Source: Echria macrotheca (lineage: Eukaryota; Ascomycota; Sordariomycetes; Sordariales; Schizotheciaceae). From it: a DNA stretch of 64,000 nucleotides. The position numbers were made by a program, and so were the translations under genes. Under the pieces are notes generated by a model. It ran no database searches and was not told where the DNA came from. It was given only the letters and a program-made list of their open reading frames with translations. The stretch spans positions 466,851 to 530,850 of the forward strand of contig MU839845.1 of NCBI GenBank assembly GCA_030411725.1. The letters are read 5' to 3'. The stretch's first letter is position 1; every line of letters starts with the position of its first letter. This document shows positions 23,391-34,828 of this stretch, piece by piece.

Positions 23391-25967
23391 CTTTCTTTTC
23401 TTCTCTTTTTGTCGGTGGGTATCGATGGAAAGAGCGCTTCTCGGAATAGCTGGAACACCACGAGAAACGAAACCCGAAACCTCAAAACTCGCAGATACCC
23501 GTAAGGAAAAAGGCGAACACCGAAGAAAGCTACGAGGTAGTAGACGACGTATGAAGCAGAAAAGCCCCGGGTCGTGGGGAGGGAGACCGTCCACGATACT
23601 TATGCGACACACACACTCTTCGTTCCTTCCTCCTCAACCTATCTCCGTTTGACGCCATAAGGCCAGGCCAAGCCCAGCCAGGGGCCCAGGGTGCCCATGC
23701 CATGGGCGGCTATTGGGCGGCAGAGGCGGATCTAGCATTGCCGATCGTTTTGGTGTGTGTGTTGACTTGTCGGAATCCCAAAATTATCAAATTCGCACCC
23801 GGGAACGAACGACAGGACCAGAAGCGACCGCTGCCGTGTGCCGTGTGGCTCGAAATAGGAATGATGCCGGCTGGCTGATTGGTCGACAGCTGCAGCTCCA
23901 AGAGATCAGGGGCACGGGCCACGGACAGGGGCGGGCGGCGCTTAACGGTTTGTCGATCGCGGTAAGCCAATCGTGGGGTTGACGGGTGGGGTGGAGGGGT
24001 TGGTTCGTCTGCGCGCTTCTTTGCGATCCTCCTTGCTGCCGGTTGAATTCGTTCTCTGGCACGAAACGCTATTTCAGTTCTCGAGACGCTGCCGCCGCCG
24101 CCGCTGCTGTGCTGACAACCGCTGCACGATGTTTATCTGCAGACTGTATTTAGTACGCGAGGTTCTCACTGGTAATTTGTATCTGCTCTGATAGCTTGGC
24201 CTTGTTTTCTTGATCTTTTATCAATTTTGCGGATATACTAAGAGGAAGGGACGCCGGAGAGAAAATGTCTAGACCTAAAGCCCAACTTGTTGTCGTAGAG
24301 CCGATGTGCGACGAGGGATTCTAATGAAGGGATTCTGGTTGAGCGTCAGCACGGGATCCTGCTAAAACTCCAATTTGCAATGGGGACAATGCAGGGGCTG
24401 GAGGAGTTGGTTACAGACCCGACTCAGTCAAGTCTGACAGATAGTTAAAAACCTCACGGACTCCTCGTTGTCGGTCCATCATCCGATCTAGCTGATGGGT
24501 TTCCTCCTACTTCCTTCAAAAATGAAACAGAATGGATCCCCCGAGGGGATGTCATTCCAAATTATGTGTGAAATGATGGTTCTCTTATCTTCGAAGGAGT
24601 TGAATCTGAGACGGAGAACTTTGGGAAAGAAAGTTGACATATTTTCTCATAATAATTTCGGTGTTCTAGTGATGCAAGGGAACCAAAGAAGGGAAAAAAC
24701 GCAATCAAGAACGAACCCAGATTTAGCGTCACGGGATCTTTCCGGAGCCCCGACCCTCGGGTTCAAAGGGGGGTCGGATTCCAATCGCGGATGTATCCAC
24801 CCCGGCAAGCCCGCCCCACAGCCTCCGGGCCGGCATGCCCGACTGGGAGATCACCGGGCCGGGGCGGACCGGAGTCCGTCCTCAACAAGCCTTCATTGAC
24901 GTCTCCCTAGTTATGGAGGTCTTCCGAGTTGCGTCTTGTCAAAACGGACTACACCGTGCTCTTTAGTAACACTCATGAGGCTCTTAGCAGATGTCTCCTA
25001 TTACCACCTTGTTGTCGCAGTCTGTATCCGGAGAACACGGTTGGGATAGCGCACACATTTATTTGCCCGTTGGCGAGTCTGCACTGCAATGTCGAAACTA
25101 GTGCTACTTTCTCTTCCGATTTCGGCGGCCGGCAAGCAGCCTCAAATCAGGTGATGAGCAGAAATCATTTGGAACATCACGGATCTCATGTCAAATTCGC
25201 GGGAGGAGCTGAGACCCTGAAGAACGGCTAAGTGGTGGTTCGCAATCCCAAGGCGAACAACCCGCCTTGCCTTGCGAAAATTCCCTGCATACCTCCGCAG
25301 TCATCTGCAGTTTCGTACGCGGGATTTCACGCTCTTGAGTACGCGGTTGCGTAAGCACCTGCAGACTGCACCATCGAAGCCGCACGCCAATTGGTCGCCT
25401 TGTCCTGGATGGGCACATCATCAACATGTGTCTTGAAGATGCATTGTGGTGAGTGTCGGTGGCTTGCTTGAATGCCACCACGGTGTAGTGTTCTCGCATG
25501 AGCTGTTCTCGCAGCAGCTGTGCCTTCACAGCTTTGGAAGCCGACATTGGCCAAGTTGGCAAGGCAATTGGGCCCGCAGCCATACAATCCGAGACAGCTT
25601 CCATTCACCTGGCAGTGAGGTTTGCTGAAGGGAGTATTCGACAGCGTATGCCGGAATAAACGGTCTGTTTTGCGTGCCGTTGGCAACAGGCCCGGTGAGC
25701 CCTTGGAACTACGTGGCCTGCCCAAACCCAGGTCGGCGAGGCTAGAACTCCGACTTCGTGATACGGGGCCGTAGAGCAATCTCATCTTGCTGCTCGCAAC
25801 CCTGCTGTAACTTCTCAGACGCGTGGTTTGAGTCTAGGAACTCCATGTGGTTTGCTGAAACCAGGTTCGGCCTCAAGGAACCGTAGACATCCTTTCGAAC
25901 ATTCCTCGACAGTCCCAGCGAGCTTCTATCACGCTGCTCCTTCCAACGCCTCCCGTCAATCGCGACA
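23391..25967. other. 2.6-kb interval without a convincing gene
   Basis: Divergent promoter territory between the four-TM gene and the zinc-finger gene. Frames at 24495-24899 (+) and 25191-25785 (-) have no recognisable domain. A GC-rich patch at about 24735-24890 contains several CCGGGCCGG-type palindromic words in otherwise AT-richer DNA. Confidence 0.5.
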
Positions 25968-26928
25968 ATGCGCCAGCCAAGCCACCGCGTCAACAAGCAT
26001 GCCGGGTTTGCCGAGTCATCGAGGCGGCGTGAGGTTGGAAGTTTGAACTGGGCTTGTCCCTTCTTCAAGGAGAATTGGAAGGCGCACCAACGTTGTGTTG
26101 TGCCAATGGAGTACATCGCGGACGTCAAGCACCACCTCAAACGCAGCCATGCTAGCGTCCTGTCTCCGGAGAAGCTGCAGCAGATGTTTGACAAGCGGTA
26201 TATGAAAGGTACAAACGAGGAGAAATGGTTTACCCTCTGGACAATTCTTTTCCCGGGAAGGTCGCTCCCGGAGATGCCGTTCTATACCCAAGCGACATCC
26301 CTAGCCGAGCTGGTGAGCCATGTCATCAGTGACTTCAAGCAACGCGAGCTTGGTTCTCGGCAAGATGACCGAACCTTGGACAGATTGACGGCTCATGCGG
26401 CCTCGATATCGCCAATGGTAGATACGACGATATCGATGCCTAGCTCAGGCATACCGGAACATAGTAAGTAGAGCCGCGTTGTAGCATGCCGCTTGTCCAT
26501 ACTTACCAAGGCCCGCAATGTTAGAAGGCCTCTTCATCGCCGACACCAATGCATCAGTGCCAACTTGGCGGCAAAACGAAACCGACATGCTTCAAGGGTT
26601 GGATGTTAATGTTGGGAATGGGCCGTCGATGACCTGGGGAAAGGATATCGGTCTTCCAAATTGGCATACCAGCGCCTCCTGGTATGATGAAGCTCAGCGG
26701 TCGGTGGGCAACGCCTTTGCGTTCGTCGGTGGCGGCAATAGTCAAGCTAATGACGAGGTGAACCTCGACATGACAAACTATGCCATGCCGATGACCCATG
26801 TAGAGCAGGGAAATATGGAGGATGATATCAGTCAAGAGGTCTTCCAGACACCACAGGACTGGGACGTCTCGTCGATTTCTCAGGTGGAGGCGACCACGAG
26901 TTGGGATGCTTTCTTGGGTTCCTATTAG
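25968..26928 (+). CDS. Short fungal C2H2-like zinc-finger protein, second finger missing
   Basis: Exons 25968-26463 and 26525-26928; 299 residues. The frame is open a little upstream (to 25885) but the first ATG is 25968. Residues 29-61 fit the fungal finger A-C-P-F-x-K...C...V-K-H-H-L-K-R-S-H, with C30, C43, H56 and H61 as probable ligands. Family members usually continue with a second finger (Y-C-P-x-C...H) before a W-F-x-I-x-x-I-L-F-P-G segment; here the chain passes straight from H61 to S-P-E-K-L-Q-Q and E-K-W-F-T-L-W-T-I-L-F-P-G (84-97), so about 35-40 residues are absent with no intron that could hide them. The C-terminal half is acidic/glutamine-rich without a fold signature. Likely nuclear and DNA- or RNA-binding; role unknown. 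Confidence 0.7.
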
Positions 26929-27440
26929 CTTTGCTCTGAAGTGTGAGGGCTTGGATCGTACAATGTTCAGCTGTGTTGGAAATGGAAGAGGTTAACGGCG
27001 CTCTGCCCCTACTGATGTGACTAAGGCCCGTCGTCATTGTTGCAGATGTTGCTCTGAGGGTTACTGCTGTCGACATTTCGTACCATGTGGAAAGAAACAT
27101 GAGGTGAAGAAATGTTGAGGACGAAGAAGGGAAAAAGCGCAGAGATATGTGTCAAAGGCGGGCTTTTGTCCGCCCCCCGGTTCAGTCACGGCGCATGGCG
27201 CATGGCGCACGACGCACGGCGTCGTGCTTCGTGGCGGGAGGGGGGTGGGTCGCCATCATCCATCTCACCAGAGGTTATTTAAACCAATCAGGGCGCTGCA
27301 GGGCAGCCAACTTCGTGTGGAATTCACTGTGCATGCATATGACCCCGGGAGGACCGTCACAAGCAGGGTATCATTACCTTTTTGGTACCTATTCTGCTAT
27401 AATGCTGCTAGCATATGGATGTATATCGCGGTACCCCTAC

Positions 27441-27516
27441 CTGTTAGCCAGGAATTGCCGGAGGCAAGTTGTGTGGCCCTGTTAGCCAGGAATTGCCGGA
27501 GGCAGTTTGTGTGGCC
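27441..27516. repeat. 38-bp tandem duplication
   Basis: 27441-27478 and 27479-27516 are adjacent direct copies starting CTGTTAGCCAGG and differing at two positions. Recent slippage or unequal exchange. Confidence 0.9.
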
Positions 27517-27537
27517 CTGTCAGGCTGTGTTTTCGGT

Positions 27538-27668
27538 GGAATTTCCAATTCCCCAAATAAGGTAGCTAGAACTAACGGACGTTCTTTAGTCCGCAGGTGC
27601 ACATAAGGAATTTCCAATTTGCCCAAATAAAAAGGAGGTCCGCACCGCAAGGCGTCCTGGGAATTTCC
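27538..27668. repeat. Three GGAATTTCC palindromes in 24-bp direct repeats
   Basis: Copies at 27538-27546, 27607-27615 and 27660-27668. The first two share a longer unit, GGAATTTCCAATT then CCCAAATAA; the third is followed by a second ATTTCCAA. Confidence 0.8.
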
Positions 27669-27906
27669 AATGAGATTTCCAAACAGTCCCGTGCGCGTTT
27701 TCGCTGCTCTCTTTTTCGCTTGGAACACTCTTGGACAAGACCGCCCGGATGTAAATCTTGATGTTCAACTCGTCGTTAACTCCAGCTCGACTGGCTCTCG
27801 ATTCTAGCGGTCCATTCTAGCATCTATTCATTCCCTTTCTGTCTACGACCATGTACTTTCCGCCCTCCTTGCGTCTCCATTCTCTTTCCCAAAGTGCCTC
27901 AGAGGT

Positions 27907-30419
27907 CTAGTCCTGCTCTGCGCCCCGACTGCCAAGTCCAATACCCTTCCTCCTCCCTCTCACCACCGCCTCGAGCGCCCTGCCCACCGCATTATGATCC
28001 CCAAGTAAGCTTATGTGCCCGCGATCTGTACAGATCCTCCCGTCCCGCACCAGCTCATATCCGGCGGGTAGCATAGACTCGCGAGCCAGGACGACTCCAT
28101 CTCCACCCCGAAAGACCAGGTCGTCGTAGGCATCCGCGCAAGCAATCCCCTCCCGCCCGGCAACCCGTGCCGCATACACAGTCGGCACATCTTTTCCGTA
28201 GATCACCGCAAGAGGCGGATAGGCGTTGGCCTCTTGGTGCTTTGGGTTGTGGGCAAGCTCGGCCCGGAATCGCTTGATCTCGGCTAGCGTTCTCCTCAGG
28301 TAGGCCACGTAACGTCCCTGCGCTGCTGAGCCGGGTGCGGTACCCGTTGGGCTGCCCGTCGCTGTCGAGTTTGGTTGCGACGGTACGCTTCCGGTTGAGG
28401 CCACCGCTGCCCCAACGCCCCTCTCCCTGGTACCTAGTGATCCTCGCTGGGTGATGTCGGAGTCTGACCGCTTCTGCTGATGGCTATTGCTTCGGCCGCG
28501 CAGAGGCAAGTTTGGGAGTGAATCTGACAAGCTCAGCAGGGAGCTAAACGTATTGCTTCTGGAAAGGGCCGGGAGTGGCGGCCCCGACACACACGGAGAC
28601 AACCGATATTTGACCCAATCGTCGACGTTGTAAAAGTCAATCGGGTACTCCTCCTTCGTCTCCTTGTCGATGAAGCAGAATCCGTCTTCGGGTAGAAAGG
28701 CGAACGTCGTCCGGAGAGACAAGTTCACCTGCGCCGTCAAGACCTTTTCGTTGAGAAGAACGGCATCGCCGTTCCGGAGCGGCCCAAGAACGTTGATGCA
28801 CCGTTGCGGTACGCCTGCATACACAACACCTGAGAAGAGCTCCGGTCGCTGGTTAACGGCATGCCGGGTGATCAAACCTCCAAGACTATGAGCAATGACT
28901 AGGGCGCCCCGACTTGTTTCCGGGACATCTGGCTGGTTTGACGGCAGCTTCTCGAGAAACTCGATAAGCTTTCGCGACAGGAGATGCGGGCTCAGTCGCC
29001 AGTCATACCCGTAGTCATGCACACGGAGCTTTCCGGACCTAGCATTTCCACACTCCCTGGCCTTTTTGAACAGTCGCTTCGAGATATCCACAGGTCCAAT
29101 GTTTTGCAGCATACCCGATGCGAAGATGTGCTTTTCCATAGCCTCTTCGTCCTCAGGTTCCAGTCCGACCTCCATGTTCACTTTGCGGATTTTGAGCCCG
29201 ACTTTGACAGGAACCCAGAGTTGTCGATGCGGAGGCTCAGCTGATCGGAGAATAGAGCCTCGGTATCCGCCTAGGATAACAACATCGCCTGTGAGCATGT
29301 CCAGGGCTGAGCTGAGGGGCGATGTGTTGCCGTGTTGCACCCGTTGGCCAACCGGTACGGCACCTGTCTGGGACCCGTTCGGGCCCGTGTCGGTAGATGG
29401 TTTTGGTTGAGGCACACTTAGGAGATCTATGTGGTGTTAGCGGCCATAGTCTTAAACTAGAGAAAGAACATACTTGGAAACTGTGGCATTTTGAACGAGG
29501 GGCCATCCCAACTGTCCTTGATCGCCTTGAGCCTGGAGTTGACTTGCTCTCTAACGTGGGCGAACCTCTCATCGTCGCCGAACGATGAGACGCGAGAGAG
29601 TGAGTGGTAAAGGAGGGAGTCATCCGAGGTCGACTTGCGCAAGGCCGGGGTCCTAGAGTCTCGTCTGGCCGACGGGTCTGCCGTAACCTCGGGTTGGGCC
29701 ACCAAGCCTGAGCTAGGGCTCGATATCCTGGCCGGATGTTGGAACTGGGGCTGTGGAGCTGTCTGTCCATCTCTCTGGAATGAAGCACCGAATGAGGACA
29801 GAAAAGAAGGGGTAGAGATGTTTGGAATCAAGCCGGTTGGTATCGAAATGGACGGCAAGGCCTTCGAGAGCCTCCTCAAAGCATTCTCACTAATTGTTGA
29901 CGATCGATGGGCCCTTGACTGGAACGCGTTTGACATGGACCCGGTCCTCGACGAGGAGGGATCAACAGAGAACCGCTTCGGGCCGGCCTGCCACGGGGCC
30001 GGCAGGTCGGCAGTCGGCAGACTAGGCTGTACCACCGGGGACTCGCCAGTTGGATATTGATGTCCAGGGTCTTGCATCAAAGGGGCCAGGGGAGGCATGG
30101 GCTCCTGCTCATCGAGGACATCAAACAAGCCGCCTCCGGGCAGCTTGTCCATAGCAGCAGCCTTTTCAGCGGCCGGAGTCCGAGGGGACGTTAACCGGGT
30201 TGCAATTGGACTGATTGCCGGCTGCATGAGCGATTGGACATCGTCTTGGTCGGCATAGACATCGTCGTCTTCAGATCCATCCGATGGTGTGGATTGTTGG
30301 AGTTCTGGGTCGACAGGTTCGACGAGGTTTAGAACGGGGACCATTGGAGCCAGAACCGGCGATGGTAGTGATGCTGAGGACCCCGTCATGTCAAAGGAGG
30401 GAGGCGCTGAAGTCTCCAT
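27907..30419 (-). CDS. LCAT-like alpha/beta-hydrolase (lipase/acyltransferase), 821 aa
   Basis: Minus-strand exons 30419-29474 and 29426-27907. Residues 1-320 are serine/proline-rich and look disordered. The hydrolase begins with V-V-I-L-G-G-Y-R-G (about 364-372), the oxyanion-side G-G-x-R-G of lipases; the nucleophile elbow A-H-S-L-G-G places Ser at about 496. A conserved-looking D-Y-G-Y-D-W-R precedes it, as in lecithin:cholesterol acyltransferase-like enzymes. A serine/threonine-rich insertion (about 605-690) splits the domain, and D-R-G-H-I-S-L-L-G-D near the C-terminus is the probable catalytic His region. No signal peptide, so probably cytosolic or membrane-peripheral. Substrate unknown; phospholipid or acylglycerol hydrolysis is inferred. 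The start could lie further upstream. Confidence 0.83.
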
Positions 30420-31440
30420 GTTTGCGGCTTGTCGAACGCAGATTTCCGGGCTTTGTATGTCCGGGATGGGAAGTCTCCTGAGGTGACCGGCTCGGCCGGA
30501 GCGCGGGCTGCTTAGTGTTCTCGTCCAGGCCCTGGTCTACGCACCAGCCATTGTTAGGACATCGGTGGCGATCAATTGCACCCGGTCCGCAAGGAGAAAA
30601 CCGGCGGCTTAACAAGAGTATCTTGGGGCAGGTGAGGTGAGCCGGGAGAGGCAGGGGAAGCGACTCTCAAGAGGTGTGCTGAAAACGGCAGGAATTTGAG
30701 AGAACAAAAAGACAGCTGCGGTGAGAGAGAGAGTGAGAGACCAGGTTCTGAAGCTGCAGCGAGGCACAGCCCAGACCGCGCCATCCCATCGTCTCCATCG
30801 TCTCGTTATCCGCGTATCAATTTGCTCGCCAACATAGCGCCGTTTTGGAGCTTATTTCCTCGTCGCATCCGGCGGTGCATTCCCGATGGGAATCCTGCCG
30901 AGGGCTGATTGCCCAACGCAGTTCCCGATGCCCGCCCGCCATCGTGTCGCAACCGCCCGGGCCATTGGGCCGAAACGGCTTCGACGGAACCAGATTCAAG
31001 TCTGTGGACACTATTTGTGATACTTGACTGGCGCGATCTGACAGCAGTCGATGTCGTGGCGTCGGGTTTGACGTCACGAAAGACAGCCGACATGGCGGCG
31101 TCCCTGGCAGATGGCGGGGCTTTCCGGCCTGCCGAAGCTGAAAATGCTTGTCTTGATGTCTCCCCGCCGCTGGCCAATGACAGGACAGCTTTATTCCTCG
31201 GCCCCTAGAACCCACTCGCTTGTCGCGCTTGTCCATCCTCCAATTATCCTTCCTTCATGCGATGACTTGGGAACAAGCTGCAATTTTACAATAAGAACTA
31301 ACAACTGTCTGGATCTTATCTCCAACTCGAGTCTCAGCGTTCGCTTCGCGTCTTGTAGGCGCATTTGGGCACAAAGATTACAAGGTTTCTCATGTCCCTC
31401 CCTTTCCCCGCCCAGCGCCCCGCGCTACCAGACGTCTTCA
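30420..31440. other. 1-kb interval between two minus-strand genes
   Basis: Promoter side of the lipase gene and downstream side of the secreted protein gene. Contains GAGAGTGAGAG purine tracts near 30722-30742. No convincing gene. Confidence 0.6.
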
Positions 31441-32300
31441 TCACCAAGTGTGGAACAGTATCGAAAACAAGACCGCGCGGAAGATAAAGGATACGTCATA
31501 TCCGAATCGGCACCCGCTGGACGGTTTCGAGGAGCTCGGTACAGGGCCCGGGATCGTCGTTGAGCCGGGCGACGGGGTTGGCCCGGGCAGCGATGGGAAC
31601 GTGGTCGGGCCTGGCGGAACTACATCCGGCTACCGACAGTGTCAGCCTCGTTCCTGTCCTCACAGCAACTATACTCGAGACTTACCAAGCCGGTACCAAT
31701 TACAGATGCAAAATTGTCACAGGTCATATATCCCCAGACGCTCGACAAGGTCGCGCCAATGCCCAGACAGGTTTTATTGCCCATGTATTCGCACGTGTAG
31801 TCCAACCGCAGAATGGACGAGCGGCAAGTGCATGAGCTCCAGCTCTCGGTTGTTGTGTCTCCGGCGTATGTGATGCACTCGTCTAGCAGACTCTCAGCGG
31901 TGAAGCAGGCGCTCTTGATGTCCTGGCAGAACTGGTCTGGGTAGGCTGAGAAGGAGGCAGCTGGGGGGGTGGTCGGCGTAAAGGTGCGGGCTGTTCCGGT
32001 GCAGAGACTACTCCAGGCAATGAGCACAGACTCCATCTCGTTGGTGAGCTCGTCGCTCCGGAAGCACAGTCGAAGCTCGTTCTCGCAGCCGTAGACCGAG
32101 TCGAGGTATCGCTGATTGCAGAGGCACTTTTCCTTGCCCGGCCGGTCTAGCACGGTCGAGCAGGCATCGCCAGAACTGAGATAGGCGTTGCAGGCCGGGA
32201 ATGTTGTCACGTCCGAGCCTGCCTGGCAACTCTGGCTGAAGGTGGTCACGGCCATGGCCGTGGCCGCCAGAATGTGCACCAGGGCGAGATAGCGATTCAT
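31441..32300 (-). CDS. Secreted cysteine-rich protein with two eight-cysteine modules, 267 aa
   Basis: Minus-strand exons 32300-31686 and 31629-31441. Reading through the donor GTAAGT gives a short premature end; splicing to the acceptor at 31630-31631 yields a Pro/Ser/Thr-rich linker and a hydrophobic C-terminus. Residues 1-22 form a signal peptide. Sixteen cysteines fall in two sets: C25, 37, 47, 59, 61, 72, 79, 100 and C125, 132, 142, 157, 159, 170, 178, 194. Both sets share C-x9-C, a C-x-C, then x10 and x6/x7 spacing, so the protein looks like a tandem duplication. The spacing does not fit the CFEM pattern. The end (F-G-Y-D-V-S-F-I-F-R-A-V-L-F-S-I-L) may be a GPI-attachment signal, suggesting a wall or membrane-anchored protein. 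It shares a 383-bp divergent promoter with the DUF3433 gene. Confidence 0.75.
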
Positions 32301-32683
32301 TCTTTAGCTCGGCCGGTCGGTATGGATGTTGTTGGAGAGCAACGAGGGGCCCCAAGAACGGGGCACGCTCGCGCAAAAGATCATCTCCAAGTACTTTTGT
32401 ATGAAGACTGCGTACCTGGTAGCAGGTTGCATGATAGCTGCGGCTGAAGGGTGATGCGGGATGTGGTTGGAGGAACCAACCCAATATCGAAAAGCCCCTC
32501 GATAACCATTTCCAATTCTGGACACCGCACACCCTTTTGCACAGACAATGGGTGTGCTGCCACAGCGTGGTATTCGACTATATAGATGCGCCGTATGGAT
32601 AGTAGATGCACTCATGATGTTGCGCCCGGCCTCTATCTACAACCCTCGCGAAATGGTGGGCGCCAAAAGAACAGAGCCCAACA
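32301..32683. promoter_or_regulatory. Divergent promoter, secreted protein / DUF3433 protein
   Basis: 383 bp between two outward start codons; both products enter the secretory or membrane system. No specific operator recognised. Confidence 0.6.
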
Positions 32684-34828
32684 ATGATTCCCACGGTCCT
32701 CTTCAGCTGGGTCTGGACGCTGCTGACCGGTCTCTTCTCGATCCTCGCCAAATGCCTCCTGACGCTGGGTAGCTGGGCACTCATACTCGGCCGCGCCATC
32801 TGGAGACCAGTCTCTTTGCTGTCGGGCAGCCTTTCTCGAAAACTCTCGATCATATGGAACCGCGTGCCTGCGAAGCGGCCGCCCCTGCTCCTCACGCAAT
32901 GGGGCATGGCGCTGCAGCTGTCCTGCCAGGCCGGCCTCATCGTCACCATCTACGCCCTGATCGACAAGTCGAGGCGCGAGAAGGGCGTGGCCACGGTCGG
33001 CGACAGCCAGAGCCCGTTGTTTGACTCGGCCGGCTTCCATCCAGCCCCGATTCTGAGCTCGTCCATCGTGTGGACAACCGTGCCTGCTTGGATCATATCG
33101 GCCTACTCGGCCCTGTGGTCTGCCATGCTCGACGACCTCAAAAAGGCGCATGCGACGCTGGAGCTCCGGAAATGGGAACAAACGAGGTTACCAGGCGCCG
33201 GGGCGTGGTGCACCTTCTGGGAGAGAGTCTGGCGGAAGCTGCCCCTGCCCAGCACCTTCCGCCGCTGGCTCCAGAGCCCGCCGTTGCCTGCTGCTGCCCC
33301 GCCGCGCTGCTCGACTGCCAAAAAGACACTCTTGCTGGACTACGGGGAGTGGCCTGTCCTAAACGGAATCGGGGCCATCTTCGCCGGCCACACGCTCCTG
33401 GGCCTGTGCCTGATCCTCCGCGCAGCACTTTGGACGGCGGGCGGTCTATCGGCCGCCATCTTCGCCACGGCCGACGTGCCGTTTGATGTGGACGTCCAGC
33501 TCTACAGCGACCAGTTCTTCGACCAGTATCTCGGGTCCGATGCAGGCAGTGAGCTCCGCGACATGTCGACCATGCCAGCCTTCGATCTAGTCAGCGCAAC
33601 GGTGGTCAGAGACGGGCCCAACTACCCATGGACCACAGACACGCACTCGTTCTTGCCCTTCTACCCGGCTACCAGCACAGGGCCGGGCAACTACACGTTC
33701 GACACCGAGGCCTACTGGGCCACGGTCGAGTGCAACATCGCCACCGAGAAAGACCTCGCGGCGGTCAATGGTGCCGACTTGGCCCTGCAGGCCAACGACA
33801 GCTTGGCTTCTGCCTCGCTCCGACTCCATTACAGCCTCGATGGCTGCGACATCGACAAGTCGTTCCTCATCACCAACAACACTCTGGTGTACGGCAGGTC
33901 CTGGTCCGTCACCAGCTGCAGCCAGGCCAAGAACATTGTCAGGTTCGGCATGGTCGCCGGGACCTACGACTCGACCGCGAGGTTCCTGCTTTCCAACTTC
34001 ACTGCCGTCACCTGCAAGCCGCTGCTGTATCGGTCCAACGTGACGCTCCAGGTCTCGATAGCCGGCGACCCGGCCACGACGGCGCAGGTGGTCAACTTCA
34101 CCGAGACGAGCAGGGAGTCGTTCTGGCCCTTCTTCGCCAAGAGCTGGTTCTCCGATATGCCGTATTACTCCGTGTTGGCGCCCGTAACCCGCGACTCGTT
34201 GGACGCCCTGTCGCGCCTCGTGCTGTCGTACGCACTGGGGAAGCCGTTGCTTGAGAACGTGGTCAGCGGGGGGTCGGCGATCTCCGAGTCTTTTGGGACT
34301 ATATTCCAGGCCTTGTTCTCAAACTACGTGACGCTCCAGGGATACCATCCCGCCCCGCGGCGCACGGTGTCAGGCACGCTGGCGCGGGTGCAGACCCGGC
34401 TGTTTGTCGCTGAGAACGCTGCGTTTGCCGTGCTCGGAATCGTGGCGGCGGCATTTGCTGTCACGCTGGTCCTGGCCTTTCACCTCTTCCGGAACCGGAC
34501 GATCCTGGCTAAGCACCTCGATCTGATGTTTGGGGACGCCTTACTCTTCCACCAGCAAGACCCAGCAGCTCGTGGCGGTGTGAGTGGCTATGTGGAGGCT
34601 GTAAAGACAAAAGCCGGCGTGCCGACACAGACTCCGGGCGGCCAGCTGGATGTCGACCTCGTCAGCTACGCAAAGCGGGATAGGGAGCTGGGCAGCTGGG
34701 CCGCTTGGGTAGATCGGAATGGGGTATTGCAGATGATGGCAGCGTCGCCTCGGCCCACCGCCAGCAATGTATTCCCGTTGCATCCGTTGTCCGTCAACAA
34801 TCCCGGCACGGGTGCCGTAGGACCGTAG
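32684..34828 (+). CDS. DUF3433-type multispanning membrane protein, 714 aa, intronless
   Basis: Start ATG at 32684, stop TAG at 34826-34828. Hydrophobic segments at about residues 5-38, 73-93, 121-145, 224-260 and 575-600. Between the last two lies an ectodomain of about 310 residues with many N-glycosylation sequons (N-Y-T, N-D-S, N-N-T, N-F-T, N-V-T) and paired cysteines. The pattern W-G-M-A-L-Q-L-S-x-Q-A-G-L and the overall arrangement match the fungal DUF3433 family, which is typical of Pezizomycotina and whose molecular function is not known. The cytosolic tail is about 115 residues. Full-length family members are often longer with two repeats; this copy looks like a shorter form. Confidence 0.78.
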   Translation: MIPTVLFSWVWTLLTGLFSILAKCLLTLGSWALILGRAIWRPVSLLSGSLSRKLSIIWNRVPAKRPPLLLTQWGMALQLSCQAGLIVTIYALIDKSRREKGVATVGDSQSPLFDSAGFHPAPILSSSIVWTTVPAWIISAYSALWSAMLDDLKKAHATLELRKWEQTRLPGAGAWCTFWERVWRKLPLPSTFRRWLQSPPLPAAAPPRCSTAKKTLLLDYGEWPVLNGIGAIFAGHTLLGLCLILRAALWTAGGLSAAIFATADVPFDVDVQLYSDQFFDQYLGSDAGSELRDMSTMPAFDLVSATVVRDGPNYPWTTDTHSFLPFYPATSTGPGNYTFDTEAYWATVECNIATEKDLAAVNGADLALQANDSLASASLRLHYSLDGCDIDKSFLITNNTLVYGRSWSVTSCSQAKNIVRFGMVAGTYDSTARFLLSNFTAVTCKPLLYRSNVTLQVSIAGDPATTAQVVNFTETSRESFWPFFAKSWFSDMPYYSVLAPVTRDSLDALSRLVLSYALGKPLLENVVSGGSAISESFGTIFQALFSNYVTLQGYHPAPRRTVSGTLARVQTRLFVAENAAFAVLGIVAAAFAVTLVLAFHLFRNRTILAKHLDLMFGDALLFHQQDPAARGGVSGYVEAVKTKAGVPTQTPGGQLDVDLVSYAKRDRELGSWAAWVDRNGVLQMMAASPRPTASNVFPLHPLSVNNPGTGAVGP

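Larger units (their letters stand above)
26929..27906. other. 1-kb convergent interval with several direct repeats
   Basis: Lies between the 3' ends of the zinc-finger and lipase genes. Contains GCGCATGGC-type tandem units at about 27188-27220, a 38-bp tandem duplication (27441-27516) and three GGAATTTCC copies (27538-27668). No convincing gene. Confidence 0.6.

Noticed and set aside
25742..26194. 150-codon minus-strand frame
   Set aside because: Overlaps the zinc-finger exon, which has clear ligand spacing on the plus strand.
27444..27728. 94-codon minus-strand frame with repeated L-E-I-P
   Set aside because: The repetition comes from the GGAATTTCC direct repeats; no start context or homology.
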